Shown one piece after another: positions 23,112 through 31,585 of a DNA stretch of 64,000 nucleotides. This DNA is from Bacteroidales bacterium. Lineage in GTDB: Bacteria > Bacteroidota > Bacteroidia > Bacteroidales > F082. The stretch is from positions 1 to 64,000 of the forward strand of contig JAKSMV010000006.1 of NCBI GenBank assembly GCA_024400425.1. Direction: 5' to 3'. Position 1 is the stretch's first letter. Every line of letters starts with the position of its first letter. A model generated the notes under the pieces. That model was not told the DNA's origin, did no database searches, and saw nothing but the letters and a program-made list of their open reading frames with translations. A program made the translations under genes and the position numbers.

Positions 23112-23855
23112 ATGAAACACATCAGTAACCTTTCCATATTAAAAGCACAGGGCAAGCAATACATCCCCGACCCGACAACAGCACAAGTGCCTGGCATTTT
23201 CAGAGGTCGCCCTGTCATCAGCACTACACCAGCCGACAACGAGAAAATCGCTGCAATATGTCCCATGCAGGCCATTGGCACCCAAGGCGGACTCAGCATC
23301 GATTTAGGCAAATGCGCATTTTGCGGTCTTTGTGCGCGTCAATTTCCTGACAAGATTACGTTCACCAAGGATTACAAGATGGCCACGACTGTCCGCGAAA
23401 ACCTGATTGTGCGCGAAGGCATCGACAAGCCGATTGAATACGGTCCGAAACCCGAATGTGCCAAACTGTTCAAAGGCTCGCTGAAACTGCGTCAGGTGAG
23501 CGCTGGTGGCGACAATTCCTGCGAATGGGAATTGGGTGCAACGGGCAATGTCAACTTCGACATGGGACGCTACGGCATCGAGTTCGTGGCCTCACCGCGT
23601 CACGCCGACGGCATTGTCATCACGGGACCTATCACTGTCAATATGGCTCGTGCCACGCAAATCTGTTATGACGCTGTCCCTCAACCGCGGCTGCTCGTCC
23701 TTTGCGGCGTTGATGCCATTAGCGGAGGCTTGTATGCCGATTCCGACGCCATCGACCGTTCCTTCCTGAAAACGCATAAGGTAGATCTTTACCTCCCCGG
23801 CAATCCAGCGCATCCGCTCACGATATTGAATGGGTTGAGGGAGTTGACGGTGTGA
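23112..23855 (+). CDS. Small subunit: ferredoxin domain fused to a NuoB/hydrogenase-small-like domain with lost cluster ligands
   Basis: The 247-residue protein has an N-terminal half-ferredoxin: C50 (AAICPMQAI) plus C68, C71 and C74 (KCAFCGLC) can bind one [4Fe-4S] cluster; the Cys set of a second cluster is absent. The C-terminal domain aligns with NuoB/HyfI (YGIEFVASPRHADGIVITGP, DAISGG, LYLPGNP). In that domain the four proximal-cluster cysteines are D134, C137, D201 and N231, so only one is left. A standard N2-type cluster is not expected. A terminator follows at 23861 and closes the operon. The unbroken frame and conserved backbone motifs argue that the protein is maintained, not decaying. 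Confidence 0.8.
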   Translation: MKHISNLSILKAQGKQYIPDPTTAQVPGIFRGRPVISTTPADNEKIAAICPMQAIGTQGGLSIDLGKCAFCGLCARQFPDKITFTKDYKMATTVRENLIVREGIDKPIEYGPKPECAKLFKGSLKLRQVSAGGDNSCEWELGATGNVNFDMGRYGIEFVASPRHADGIVITGPITVNMARATQICYDAVPQPRLLVLCGVDAISGGLYADSDAIDRSFLKTHKVDLYLPGNPAHPLTILNGLRELTV

Positions 23856-23860
23856 TAATA

Positions 23861-23901
23861 AAATAGCCCTAATAATCAAACGATTATAGGGCTATTTTTT
23901 T
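23861..23901 (+). terminator. Terminator of the hydrogenase-like operon
   Basis: AAATAGCCCTA (23861-23871) pairs with TAGGGCTATTT (23887-23897), extended by ATAATC/GATTA, and is followed by a T run. It also lies downstream of tRNA-Leu on the minus strand. Confidence 0.88.
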
Positions 23902-23902
23902 G

Positions 23903-23987
23903 TACCCGAGGCCGGGATCGAACCGGCACGGCTTTAAAGGCCAAGGGATTTTAAGTCCCTCGTGTCTACCAATTCCACCACTCAGGC
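23903..23987 (-). tRNA. tRNA-Leu(UAA)
   Basis: The minus strand folds into an 85-nt class II tRNA: acceptor GCCTGAG pairs with CTCGGGT (G-U at 1:72), D-arm GTGGAATTGGTAGACAC, anticodon loop CTTAAAA with anticodon TAA, a variable arm of the long class II type, T-arm CCGGTTCGATCCCGG. CCA is not encoded. Confidence 0.92.
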
Positions 23988-24000
23988 ACTGTTTTGATAC

Positions 24001-24026
24001 AAAAAAACCCGACTTTGCATCGGGTT
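24001..24026 (-). terminator. Terminator between tRNA-Gly and tRNA-Leu
   Basis: On the minus strand AACCCGA and TCGGGTT form a stem followed by seven T. It would end a tRNA-Gly transcript before the tRNA-Leu gene. Confidence 0.7.
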
Positions 24027-24028
24027 CG

Positions 24029-24101
<73 letters not shown>

Positions 24102-24110
24102 AAAACTTGG

Positions 24111-24183
<73 letters not shown>

Positions 24184-24330
24184 TTGTCGTTTTTGACGCG
24201 GCAAAAGTACAACTTTTTTGCTTTACGCAAGTACTTTTTTGCATTAATTTTTCTATTTCGCAATATCTCATTGAATATCAGTGCAATATTTTTACGCACA
24301 ACAATCCAAAATCGAACTACATTATTTCAA

Positions 24331-24406
24331 ACTATGACTTGTGACAATGACCATGACCGCGTCTGAATATAATGAAGCGGTCATAGTCATAGTCAATGGT
24401 CATAGT
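24331..24406. repeat. 30-bp imperfect inverted repeat downstream of mutS
   Basis: 24331-24360 and 24377-24406 are inverted copies with about five mismatches and a 16-bp loop (inner ends GACCGC / GCGGTC). It may act as a transcription end for mutS but lacks a clear T run. The rest of the gap to the tRNAs is AT-rich with nothing recognised. Confidence 0.6.
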
Positions 24407-24425
24407 TGCACAACAAACCATTCTC

Positions 24426-27026
24426 CTATTTCAGCAGTTTCTTGATTTCGTTCAGCTTCATCAAGGCCTCAACCGGCGTCAAAGTGTCGATATTGGTGTT
24501 CAGGATGTCTTCCTTGATCTGCAAAAGCAACGGATCGTCAAGCTGGATGAAACTCAGCTGAACGCCATCGTCTTGTTTCTTGGTGGCGACTTTCTCCAAA
24601 TCCTCGTTGGTATGCGACTTTTCCAACACCGAGAGCAGAGCGGTGGCACGTTCCAGCACCTTGCGCGGCATACCAGCCATCTCAGCCACATGGATACCGA
24701 AACTGTGGGCACTGCCACCTTTCTTCAACTTGCGCAAAAACACCACTTTGTTGCCGACTTCCTTCACCGAGACATGATAATTCTTAATGCGCGAGAACGA
24801 GGCTTCCATCTCATTAAGTTCGTGATAGTGAGTGGCAAACAGCACCTTGGCACGGCTTACCGGATGTTCGTGCAGGAACTCAGTGATGGCCCAGGCAATA
24901 CTGATGCCATCGTAAGTGCTCGTACCACGACCAATTTCATCAAGCAATACCAAACTGCGCGACGACACATTATTCAAAATGCTGGCCGTTTCGTTCATCT
25001 CGACCATGAAAGTGGATTCGCCCGACGAGATATTATCGGAAGCTCCAACGCGAGTGAAAATCTTGTCAACCAGACCGATATGAGCCGAATCGGCAGGAAC
25101 GAAACTACCCATTTGAGCCATCAGGACAATCAAGGCAGTTTGGCGCAACAAGGCCGACTTACCAGACATGTTAGGTCCCGTGATGATGATGATTTGCTGC
25201 TTGTCGCGGTCAAGATACACGTCATTGGCGATATAGCTTTCACCCACTGGCATCATCTGTTCGATGACGGGATGACGGCCTTCCTTGATGTCCAAAACGA
25301 AGCTGTCGTCAATCGTCGGGCGCACATATTTATTCTTGAGCGCAATGTCGGCGAAACTCACCAAGCAATCGAGGCGAGCCACCAGCGAAGCATCCAATTG
25401 GATAGGCTCGACAAACTCCGAAACGGCATTCACCAATTCGTTATACACACGCGCTTCGATGATGGAAATCTTCTCTTCGGCACCTAAAATCTTTTGTTCG
25501 TATTCCTTAAGTTCCTCAGTAATATAGCGTTCAGCATTGGTCAAGGTTTGTTTGCGAATCCATTCGGCCGGTACTTTGTCCTTGTGCGAATTGGTGACTT
25601 CGAGATAATAGCCGAATACATTGTTATAGCCCACTTTCAAGGAAGTGATACCTGTGGCTTCCATTTCACGACGTTGGATGCCCATCAGATATTCCTTGCC
25701 CGAACGCGAGAGATTGCGAAGGTCGTCAAGCTCGGCATCGACGCCTTCAGCGATATAGTTGCCTTTCGACACCAAAGCAGGTGCGTCCGGATTCAGTTCC
25801 TTCTTAATCCTTTCGCGAATGGTGACGCAAGGATTAAGTTGCTCGCCATAGCGTTGCAAAGCTACTTTTCCACTGCCCTCGCAAGCCTTTTTTAGGGTTT
25901 CAACCTGGTCCAACGCACGGCCCACTTGCAGCAATTCACGCGGATTGACTTTTGCCAACGAAACCTTTGAAATCAACCTTTCGAGGTCGCCAACCGCACG
26001 AATAGCATCCTGGAATCTTGAAATAAGGTCTCGATTATCCATGAAAATCTGCACCACCTCGTACCTTGACTCGATTTGCTCCTTGTTTTTCAGCGGCAAA
26101 CTAAGCCAGCGGCGCATCAGGCGGCCACCCATAGGCGACACCGTCTTGTCGATGACATCAATCAGAGTCTTGGCATTTTGGTTGGCCGTGTGCAGCAATT
26201 CCAGATTGCGAATCGTGAACTTGTCGAGCCACACATACTGGCCCTGGTCGATACGCGACAAAGAAGTGATATGATTGATCTTGTCGTGTTGTGTTTCAAG
26301 AAGATAATGAATAGAAGCACCAGCAGCCACAATACCTTTCGGGAAATCGTCAACGCCAAAACCCTTCAGCGAAACCGTATTGAAATGCTTGTTCAGCACC
26401 TCGTTGGCATAATCGTCGGTAAAGACCCAATCGTCGAAAACGGTGAGGTAATATTTACCGCCAAACAAATCGATGAACTGCTTGCGTCTGTTTCGCTGCA
26501 CAAGTACCTCTGAAGGATTGAAACTTTGCAACAGCTTATCAATGTAATCGTTAGCTCCTTGAGTGAGATAAAACTCTCCCGTCGAGACATCCAGAAAAGC
26601 CACACCGCTAATGTCGTCACAAAGATGGACCGAAGCCAAAAAATTGTTTTCCTTTTGCTCCAACACATTATCATTATAGGTGACGCCCGGCGTAACCAAT
26701 TCAACGATACCACGTTTCACCAGTTTCTTGGCCAGTTTCGGGTCTTCGAGTTGTTCGCAGACAGCCACCTTCAGTCCAGCGCGGACCAACTTTGGCAGAT
26801 AAGTGTCGAGCGAATGATAAGGAAAGCCTGCCAACTCAATGTCAGCTGCAGCGCCATTTGAACGTTTAGTCAGTACGATACCAAGAATCTCAGACGACTT
26901 GACCGCATCTTCGCCGTATGTCTCATAAAAGTCGCCAACACGAAACAGCAACATCGCATCAGGATATTTCGCCTTAAACGAGAAATACTGCTTCATCAAC
27001 GGGGTTTCGCTTGCTTTTTCTGCCAT
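24426..27026 (-). CDS. mutS: DNA mismatch repair protein MutS
   Basis: This 866-residue protein has all MutS parts in order: the mismatch-reading domain with the Phe-x-Glu motif ([14 protein letters not shown], residues about 28-41), connector, lever and clamp regions, and the ABC-type ATPase with Walker A GPNMSGKS at 617-624, followed by [21 protein letters not shown] and FATHYHEL. It recognises base mismatches in newly made DNA and starts repair with MutL. The length is normal. The gene is single, with its own promoter box at 27050. The large open frames on the opposite strand (for example 24396-25487) are shadows. Confidence 0.97.
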   Translation of the reverse strand: MAEKASETPLMKQYFSFKAKYPDAMLLFRVGDFYETYGEDAVKSSEILGIVLTKRSNGAAADIELAGFPYHSLDTYLPKLVRAGLKVAVCEQLEDPKLAKKLVKRGIVELVTPGVTYNDNVLEQKENNFLASVHLCDDISGVAFLDVSTGEFYLTQGANDYIDKLLQSFNPSEVLVQRNRRKQFIDLFGGKYYLTVFDDWVFTDDYANEVLNKHFNTVSLKGFGVDDFPKGIVAAGASIHYLLETQHDKINHITSLSRIDQGQYVWLDKFTIRNLELLHTANQNAKTLIDVIDKTVSPMGGRLMRRWLSLPLKNKEQIESRYEVVQIFMDNRDLISRFQDAIRAVGDLERLISKVSLAKVNPRELLQVGRALDQVETLKKACEGSGKVALQRYGEQLNPCVTIRERIKKELNPDAPALVSKGNYIAEGVDAELDDLRNLSRSGKEYLMGIQRREMEATGITSLKVGYNNVFGYYLEVTNSHKDKVPAEWIRKQTLTNAERYITEELKEYEQKILGAEEKISIIEARVYNELVNAVSEFVEPIQLDASLVARLDCLVSFADIALKNKYVRPTIDDSFVLDIKEGRHPVIEQMMPVGESYIANDVYLDRDKQQIIIITGPNMSGKSALLRQTALIVLMAQMGSFVPADSAHIGLVDKIFTRVGASDNISSGESTFMVEMNETASILNNVSSRSLVLLDEIGRGTSTYDGISIAWAITEFLHEHPVSRAKVLFATHYHELNEMEASFSRIKNYHVSVKEVGNKVVFLRKLKKGGSAHSFGIHVAEMAGMPRKVLERATALLSVLEKSHTNEDLEKVATKKQDDGVQLSFIQLDDPLLLQIKEDILNTNIDTLTPVEALMKLNEIKKLLK

Positions 27027-27049
27027 TATGATGTCGTTTTAAAATCGCA

Positions 27050-27057
27050 CAAAAATA
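27050..27057 (-). promoter_or_regulatory. -7 promoter box of mutS
   Basis: On the minus strand this reads TATTTTTG (TAnnTTTG), 23 bp before the start at 27026. Confidence 0.55.
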
Positions 27058-27160
27058 GGAAAAAACACAACGTTTGGCGCCAACGGCAGAATAAAAACTG
27101 ACCCCGATGCGACGGGTATAGGATTTTTCCGTTTATTTGCAAATTCAAATTTTCATCATC

Positions 27161-27778
27161 ATGAGCAACACTACAATAAAACCTTTGAACAATTTCGTCC
27201 TTTGGGCCAATGCCACCCTGACATTTGTCGGTGCAGCCATTTGCCTTGCAATTGCCATCAAATCAGCTTTCATCCAGTTCAACTGGCAAAACCTTTTGGT
27301 CAGCGTCATTGGGTTGCTAGCTTTCGCTATGGCTTTCGTCATCGAGATCAGAAAAGAAAAACACACTTATTTCATGTTCCCCGTCATCGTTTGGTGCTAT
27401 GCTTTGGCCATCTTGCTCAACAGCATCCTTTTCCCTTACACCAGCGCATTGGAAACAATCCAGCAAAGCGATGGTTCACGAGCCACAGCCTTGCTCGAAT
27501 CAGTACTGGTGTTTGCAGGTTTGTTCACCTTTAACAGTTATTGGCGCGACTTCAAGCATGCTAAGAGACTCATTTCCATCATTTTCTTTGCCGAATTGAT
27601 TACAGCCATACTGCTGTCAATCAATGGCCCAATGACGATAATCGCCGACAGCAGCAACAAGTTCCTCACCATTGCATCGCTTTATCTGCGTCCCATCATG
27701 GCTGGAGCTTTAGCCGTCACCTATATCACCCATGTCCAAGCAAAGGGCGGAATCCCGACTAGCGATGCGCAAGCTTAG
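27161..27778 (+). CDS. Six- to seven-span membrane protein of unknown function
   Basis: The 205-residue product is almost entirely hydrophobic with about six or seven membrane segments (for example FVLWANATLTFVGAAICLA, LIGLLAFAMAFVIEI-like and YLRPIMAGALAVTYI) and short charged loops (EIRKEKHTYF, WRDFKHAKR). I recognise no transporter or enzyme motif. The ATG at 27161 is taken; the frame could begin at a TTG at 27137, but that would place the start on top of the only promoter-like sequence (TTTATTTG at 27132, a weak match). The next gene overlaps its end by 14 bp, so the two are probably co-transcribed. Confidence 0.65.
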   Translation: MSNTTIKPLNNFVLWANATLTFVGAAICLAIAIKSAFIQFNWQNLLVSVIGLLAFAMAFVIEIRKEKHTYFMFPVIVWCYALAILLNSILFPYTSALETIQQSDGSRATALLESVLVFAGLFTFNSYWRDFKHAKRLISIIFFAELITAILLSINGPMTIIADSSNKFLTIASLYLRPIMAGALAVTYITHVQAKGGIPTSDAQA

Positions 27779-28298
27779 TACAAACGAACTTCATAGAATG
27801 ACAAAGGAGGAGTTTGACCAATCGGCCAAACTCCCTGTCATTATTATATTAGACAACATCCGCTCGCTCAGCAATGTCGGAGCCTTTTTCCGTTCAGCAG
27901 ATGCTTTCCGGATCCAAGAACTCTATCTTTGCGGCATTACGGCATGCCCTCCGCATCGTGAGATACACAAGACTGCATTAGGAGCCGACGAAACTGTTTG
28001 CTGGAAATATTTCGAAACCACCAAAGAGGCTTGCGAGGAACTGAAAGCCAACGGATACAAGATTTTTGCCGTGGAACAAATCGAAGGCAGTACCATGTTG
28101 CAAGACTTCGATTTCCCAAGCAAATCAGCCTATATTCTTGGCAATGAAGTTGAAGGCGTAAGCGAAGAAGCCTTGCCCTATTGCGATGGCGCCATTGAGC
28201 TTCCGCAAGAAGGAACAAAGCACTCTCTCAACGTTTCGGTATGCGCCGGAATCATCATGTGGAAAGCCTTTGAATACCTTTATTTATCAAACAAATAG
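27765..28298 (+). CDS. TrmH/SpoU family (SPOUT) RNA 2'-O-methyltransferase
   Basis: The 177-residue protein has the three SPOUT motifs: motif 1 LDNIRSLSNVGAFFRSADAF, motif 2 AYILGNEVEGVSEEAL, motif 3 LPQEGTKHSLNVSVCAGII. These build the trefoil knot that binds S-adenosylmethionine. It lacks the extra N-terminal substrate domain of rRNA-type enzymes, so it resembles the short TrmH/TrmL forms that methylate tRNA; the target is not certain. The start at 27765 (MRKLSTNELHRMTKEEF) is chosen because relatives begin this way; an ATG at 27732 is also possible. It overlaps the upstream membrane protein gene. No hairpin terminator follows, only T-rich DNA. Confidence 0.85.
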   Translation: MRKLSTNELHRMTKEEFDQSAKLPVIIILDNIRSLSNVGAFFRSADAFRIQELYLCGITACPPHREIHKTALGADETVCWKYFETTKEACEELKANGYKIFAVEQIEGSTMLQDFDFPSKSAYILGNEVEGVSEEALPYCDGAIELPQEGTKHSLNVSVCAGIIMWKAFEYLYLSNK

Positions 28299-28315
28299 CA
28301 TTTTTTGTTATTTTT

Positions 28316-28348
28316 TTTGTTCGTGTATTGAAAAAATATCTATTTTTG
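28316..28348 (+). promoter_or_regulatory. Promoter of the OmpA-family gene (-33 and -7 boxes)
   Basis: TTTG at 28316-28319 and TATTTTTG at 28341-28348 are 21 bp apart, the spacing expected for the Bacteroidetes primary sigma factor. The leader to the ATG at 28470 is about 120 nt, the longest seen here and AT-rich. Confidence 0.65.
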
Positions 28349-28469
28349 TTCGTTAAATATCGTGCATAAAAGGGGAAAAATGCCCAAAAAAGCGAGAAAA
28401 TAGTTCATTTGAAAACAAGTAAATCATTATAAACTAATTAATTAAATCATCAACTTAACACATTACGTT

Positions 28470-30215
28470 ATGAAGAGAAATTTGACTTTTTCAAAAGTGG
28501 TGTTGATTGCCTTGATGGCAATTCTCCCTCTGTCATTCTATGCACAGAGCAACCACAAGAAGCCCGTCGAAAAGTATTGGTACCTCTCATTGGATGGTGG
28601 TTTCTCCATCAACCATGGCGACTTGGCCAACTACACTGGTACTGTTTTTGGCGACTGGAACAACAGCAAGCAGTATTTCCTGCACAATTTCAACGGCCAA
28701 TTCGGCGTTGGTTACCAATTCAATGGTGTCCTCGGTTTGAATGGTAAGTTCGGTTATGGTACCCTCAGCGGTGAAAAGCTCTACACCGAACAAGACCCTC
28801 AACTCTTAATCCCATGTGTCAACAACGACACCTATTACTATCAAGACCTTCAACTCGACCACACAAAGTACTTCGAAGGTAAGTTGAACTTGACCTTCAA
28901 CCTCTTCAATATGTTCAAGTACAACCCAAGAAGAGTGATTAACCTCGTTCCTCACATTGGTGTTGGTGGTATCTACTACAAGGCCGGTGCTGTTAAACAA
29001 TTGAACACTAATGAAGGTGGCAACGTTCTCGAACAAGCCGACGAATACGATCTCACCCTCACCGCTCCTGTTGGTGCAGAACTCACTTTCAACGTGGCTC
29101 CAAAACTCGACATCTATGTCGATTACACCTACCTCTTCGCTCACAAGGACAACCTCGACCAAGTCAGAAAGGCTCCAACGGATGAAATCCAATACGTCAA
29201 CGATATGTACAGCCAACTCAACCTCGGTCTCCGCTTGAAGTTCAACAATCCTTGCGACATCGAAAAGATGGCTCGCGACGCTAAGGAAATCACCATGCGC
29301 GTCAACCCAGATCCATTGGTTGAAGACGAAAATGGTAAGGTTTGCTTCGACGTCATCGTCACCATCCCTGAAGAATACTTCGAAAAGCAAGCTGTCATGA
29401 ACCTCACTCCTTACTTGACCTACAACGGTGGCCAAATCGACCTCGATCCTATCACCTTCGTTGGTGAAAAGGTTAAGGGCGAAGGCGACTTCCGCGTCAA
29501 CTACAAGGAAGGTGGCGAATTCACCAAGCACTACTGCACCGATTACGTTCCTGAACTCGAAAACAGCGAACTCAAGGGCAACCCAATGTTCTATGTTTAC
29601 GAAGGCACCATCTACCCAACTCAAGACGAAATCGTGAAGAACGCTTACTTCACTCAGGGTGGCGAAAGAAAGCTTGCTGACGGCGTTATCGTTAAGCCAG
29701 AACCGGAACCAGAACCGGAACCAGAACCGGAACCAGAACCGGAACCAGAAATCCTTCCTGATTTCATTTACTACTTCTCAAAAGACCAAGCTGTCATCAA
29801 GAACAACGACAAGAACAAGGCTGCAAGAGCTACCTTGAAAGAAATGCTCAACGGCGAATGCAAGAACTTCAGAATCGAAGCTTGGGCTTCTCCAGAAGGT
29901 GAACTCGACCACAACAATGGTCTTGCTGACGACCGTGCCAACGCTGCCGTTAAGGACATCAAGGCTCAGATGAAGAAGGCTAAGAAGGATGCCAAGAACT
30001 ATGAATTCAACGCTAAGGGCAATGGTCCTGACTGGGATTTGTTCGTCGAACTCGTCCAAAATTCGAACCTCGCTGACAAAGACGCTATCGTCAACAACAT
30101 CAACAAGTCAAGCGACAGAGAACAGACCATCAAGGAAATGATCGCTATCTATCCTGAACTGGAAAATGAAATCCTTCCTTTGATCCGTCGCGCTGAAGTC
30201 TATATCGACAAATAA
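28470..30215 (+). CDS. OmpA-family outer membrane protein with Pro-Glu linker
   Basis: The 581-residue protein has a signal peptide (cut after FYAQ), an N-terminal beta-barrel (about 25-265, YWYLSLDGGFSINHGDL, LGLRLKF), a middle domain, a (PE)9 linker encoded by a 12-bp repeat, and a C-terminal domain (about 430-581) related to OmpA-type peptidoglycan-binding domains (DFIYYFSKDQAVI, RIEAWASPEGELDHNNGLADDRA). The usual NxxLSxxRA helix is altered to NNGLADDRANA. Codon use is strongly biased to a few codons (AAG, AAC, GAA, CTC, GCT), which marks a very highly expressed gene. It probably ties the outer membrane to peptidoglycan. It has its own promoter and a strong terminator. Confidence 0.82.
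   Translation: MKRNLTFSKVVLIALMAILPLSFYAQSNHKKPVEKYWYLSLDGGFSINHGDLANYTGTVFGDWNNSKQYFLHNFNGQFGVGYQFNGVLGLNGKFGYGTLSGEKLYTEQDPQLLIPCVNNDTYYYQDLQLDHTKYFEGKLNLTFNLFNMFKYNPRRVINLVPHIGVGGIYYKAGAVKQLNTNEGGNVLEQADEYDLTLTAPVGAELTFNVAPKLDIYVDYTYLFAHKDNLDQVRKAPTDEIQYVNDMYSQLNLGLRLKFNNPCDIEKMARDAKEITMRVNPDPLVEDENGKVCFDVIVTIPEEYFEKQAVMNLTPYLTYNGGQIDLDPITFVGEKVKGEGDFRVNYKEGGEFTKHYCTDYVPELENSELKGNPMFYVYEGTIYPTQDEIVKNAYFTQGGERKLADGVIVKPEPEPEPEPEPEPEPEPEILPDFIYYFSKDQAVIKNNDKNKAARATLKEMLNGECKNFRIEAWASPEGELDHNNGLADDRANAAVKDIKAQMKKAKKDAKNYEFNAKGNGPDWDLFVELVQNSNLADKDAIVNNINKSSDREQTIKEMIAIYPELENEILPLIRRAEVYIDK
29697..29750 (+). repeat. Perfect 12-bp tandem repeat encoding a Pro-Glu linker
   Basis: CCAGAACCGGAA is repeated 4.5 times without a mismatch and encodes nine Pro-Glu pairs. 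Units can be gained or lost in frame by slippage, changing linker length. Confidence 0.9.
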
Positions 30216-30235
30216 TCGATACCAGACAAATACTG

Positions 30236-30264
30236 AAAAAAGCCGCCAATTGGCGGCTTTTTTT
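30236..30264 (+). terminator. Terminator of the OmpA-family gene
   Basis: AAAAAAGCCGCC / GGCGGCTTTTTT with an AATT loop. A runs on one side and T runs on the other make it usable on both strands, which suits the convergent kinase gene. Confidence 0.9.
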
Positions 30265-30284
30265 ATTTTTACAGAAACAAAAAA

Positions 30285-30926
30285 TCAGAAAGAAATCCGA
30301 TGAATGCCAATGTCGTATGGCCTATCGATAGCATCCAGGATCATCTGGTAATGCTTTTCGTTAGCAACGAAATCAAGCTCATTGGTATCCAAAATCAAGA
30401 TGCGCATGTTGCCTTGCTGCTGCCGCAAGAATTCAAAATAACCTTGCTGAATGTTGTTCAGATAATCATTGCTGATTTCCTGTTCGTAGCTACGGCCACG
30501 TTTGCGGATGTTTTTCTGAAGCCTTTCCACATCCGAATACAAATAAACCAGCAATTCCGGTTTGGGCATATCCGAGAAAATGATGTTGAAGAAACGCGAG
30601 AACAGCTGATATTCCAAATCCTGCAAGTTATTGCGCGAAAAAATCAGTGACTTTGCCACATAGTAATCGGCAATGATGAAATCATGGAAGAGGTCGAGAC
30701 TGCTTAATTTGTCTTTCAACTGCTGAAATCGCAAAGCCAAGAAGGTCATCTCCAACTGAAACGAATACTTATCTGGTTCCTTATAGAACAAAGGCAAAAA
30801 CGGGTTCTTGTCACCCTCAAATTCCTCAAGGACAAGCTTCCCGTTGAAATCGTTTGCAATGCGAGTAGCCAAAGTAGTCTTTCCCGCACCTATTGTGCCT
30901 TCTATCGCGATATAATTATATTGCAT
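30285..30926 (-). CDS. Deoxynucleoside kinase family protein
   Basis: This 213-residue protein has a P-loop at the start (GTIGAGKT, residues 10-17), then LEEFEGDKNPFLPLFY, LTFLALRFQQL-type and FIIADYYVAKS blocks and the lid RKRGRSYEQ, as in the deoxyadenosine/deoxyguanosine kinase family. It salvages deoxynucleosides by ATP-dependent phosphorylation in the cytoplasm. The frame is open to 31061, inside folK, but the ATG at 30926 gives the normal N-terminus MQYNYIAIEG. folK ends 55 bp upstream on the same strand, so read-through is possible. A promoter box lies only 5 bp before this ATG. Confidence 0.88.
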   Translation of the reverse strand: MQYNYIAIEGTIGAGKTTLATRIANDFNGKLVLEEFEGDKNPFLPLFYKEPDKYSFQLEMTFLALRFQQLKDKLSSLDLFHDFIIADYYVAKSLIFSRNNLQDLEYQLFSRFFNIIFSDMPKPELLVYLYSDVERLQKNIRKRGRSYEQEISNDYLNNIQQGYFEFLRQQQGNMRILILDTNELDFVANEKHYQMILDAIDRPYDIGIHRISF

Positions 30927-30931
30927 GACTG

Positions 30932-30939
30932 CAAAAATA
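30932..30939 (-). promoter_or_regulatory. -7 box abutting the kinase start codon
   Basis: On the minus strand TATTTTTG is followed by CAGTC and then the ATG at 30926. If used, the mRNA would begin at or next to the start codon (leaderless). Confidence 0.45.
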
Positions 30940-30981
30940 GGAAAATGTAGTTTGCAAACAGCATAAAACGAATCGTTTTTT

Positions 30982-31470
30982 TTACAGTTTATTGACCACC
31001 GAATCGTCAGTGCATCGCTCAAGCAATTCGGATTGAGTGAGTTGAAAGATTGGATGCACAAAATCAGGAATCAAATCACACAATGGCATCAATGCAAAAC
31101 GCCGAAGATGCAGTCGCGGATGTGGCGCCACTACCCTTTCAGTATTTATCACTTGACTTCCGAAATACAGGATATCCAAATCGGCCGTACGCGAAGTGTA
31201 GCCTTTCATTTTGGGATGCCTGACACGCCCCAACTCGCTCTCGATTTGAAGCAGTTCTTCCATCAAGGCATCGGGCTGCAAACCGGTCTGAATTTCAATC
31301 AAGCGATTCAAGAACCATTCATCGGAATCGAAGCCCCAAGGTTCAGATTCATACGCCGACGAGATTCTTGTGATTTGGCCACACCTATTATTAATATATA
31401 GGCAAGCCTGTTCAAAGATGGCCGCTTTGTCGCCTTGATTCGACCCAAAAAGAATGTAGCACTTCTCCAT
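30982..31470 (-). CDS. folK: 2-amino-4-hydroxy-6-hydroxymethyldihydropteridine diphosphokinase
   Basis: This 162-residue enzyme transfers pyrophosphate from ATP to the pterin in folate synthesis. Family signatures are ILFGSNQGDK at the start, SSAYESEPWGF, FLNRLIEIQT, RTADLDILYFG (metal-binding Asp pair) and VVAPHPRLHLRRFALMPL. The length is normal. Promoter box at 31486, divergent from sppA. The kinase gene follows 55 bp downstream. Confidence 0.95.
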   Translation of the reverse strand: MEKCYILFGSNQGDKAAIFEQACLYINNRCGQITRISSAYESEPWGFDSDEWFLNRLIEIQTGLQPDALMEELLQIESELGRVRHPKMKGYTSRTADLDILYFGSQVINTERVVAPHPRLHLRRFALMPLCDLIPDFVHPIFQLTQSELLERCTDDSVVNKL

Positions 31471-31485
31471 GAATTATATTTTCCA

Positions 31486-31493
31486 CAAAAGTA
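31486..31493 (-). promoter_or_regulatory. -7 promoter box of folK
   Basis: On the minus strand TACTTTTG (TAnnTTTG), 15 bp before the start at 31470. Confidence 0.5.
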
Positions 31494-31544
31494 AAAAAAA
31501 TTGGGATGCAAGGTTTCAACTTTCAGCGATAACAAATTAAATAG

Positions 31545-31552
31545 TAAATTTG
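31545..31552 (+). promoter_or_regulatory. -7 promoter box of sppA
   Basis: TAAATTTG fits TAnnTTTG, 33 bp before the ATG at 31586. Confidence 0.5.
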
Positions 31553-31585
31553 CGGCTTGTTAACACACAATCTAATTCAAACAAA

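Noticed and set aside
17155..23855. Functional formate hydrogenlyase or H2-evolving hydrogenase
   Set aside because: The NiFe cysteines are missing at both L1 and L2 and most proximal-cluster cysteines are missing; no formate dehydrogenase or hyp genes.
24396..25487. 363-codon open frame on the plus strand
   Set aside because: Antisense shadow of mutS.
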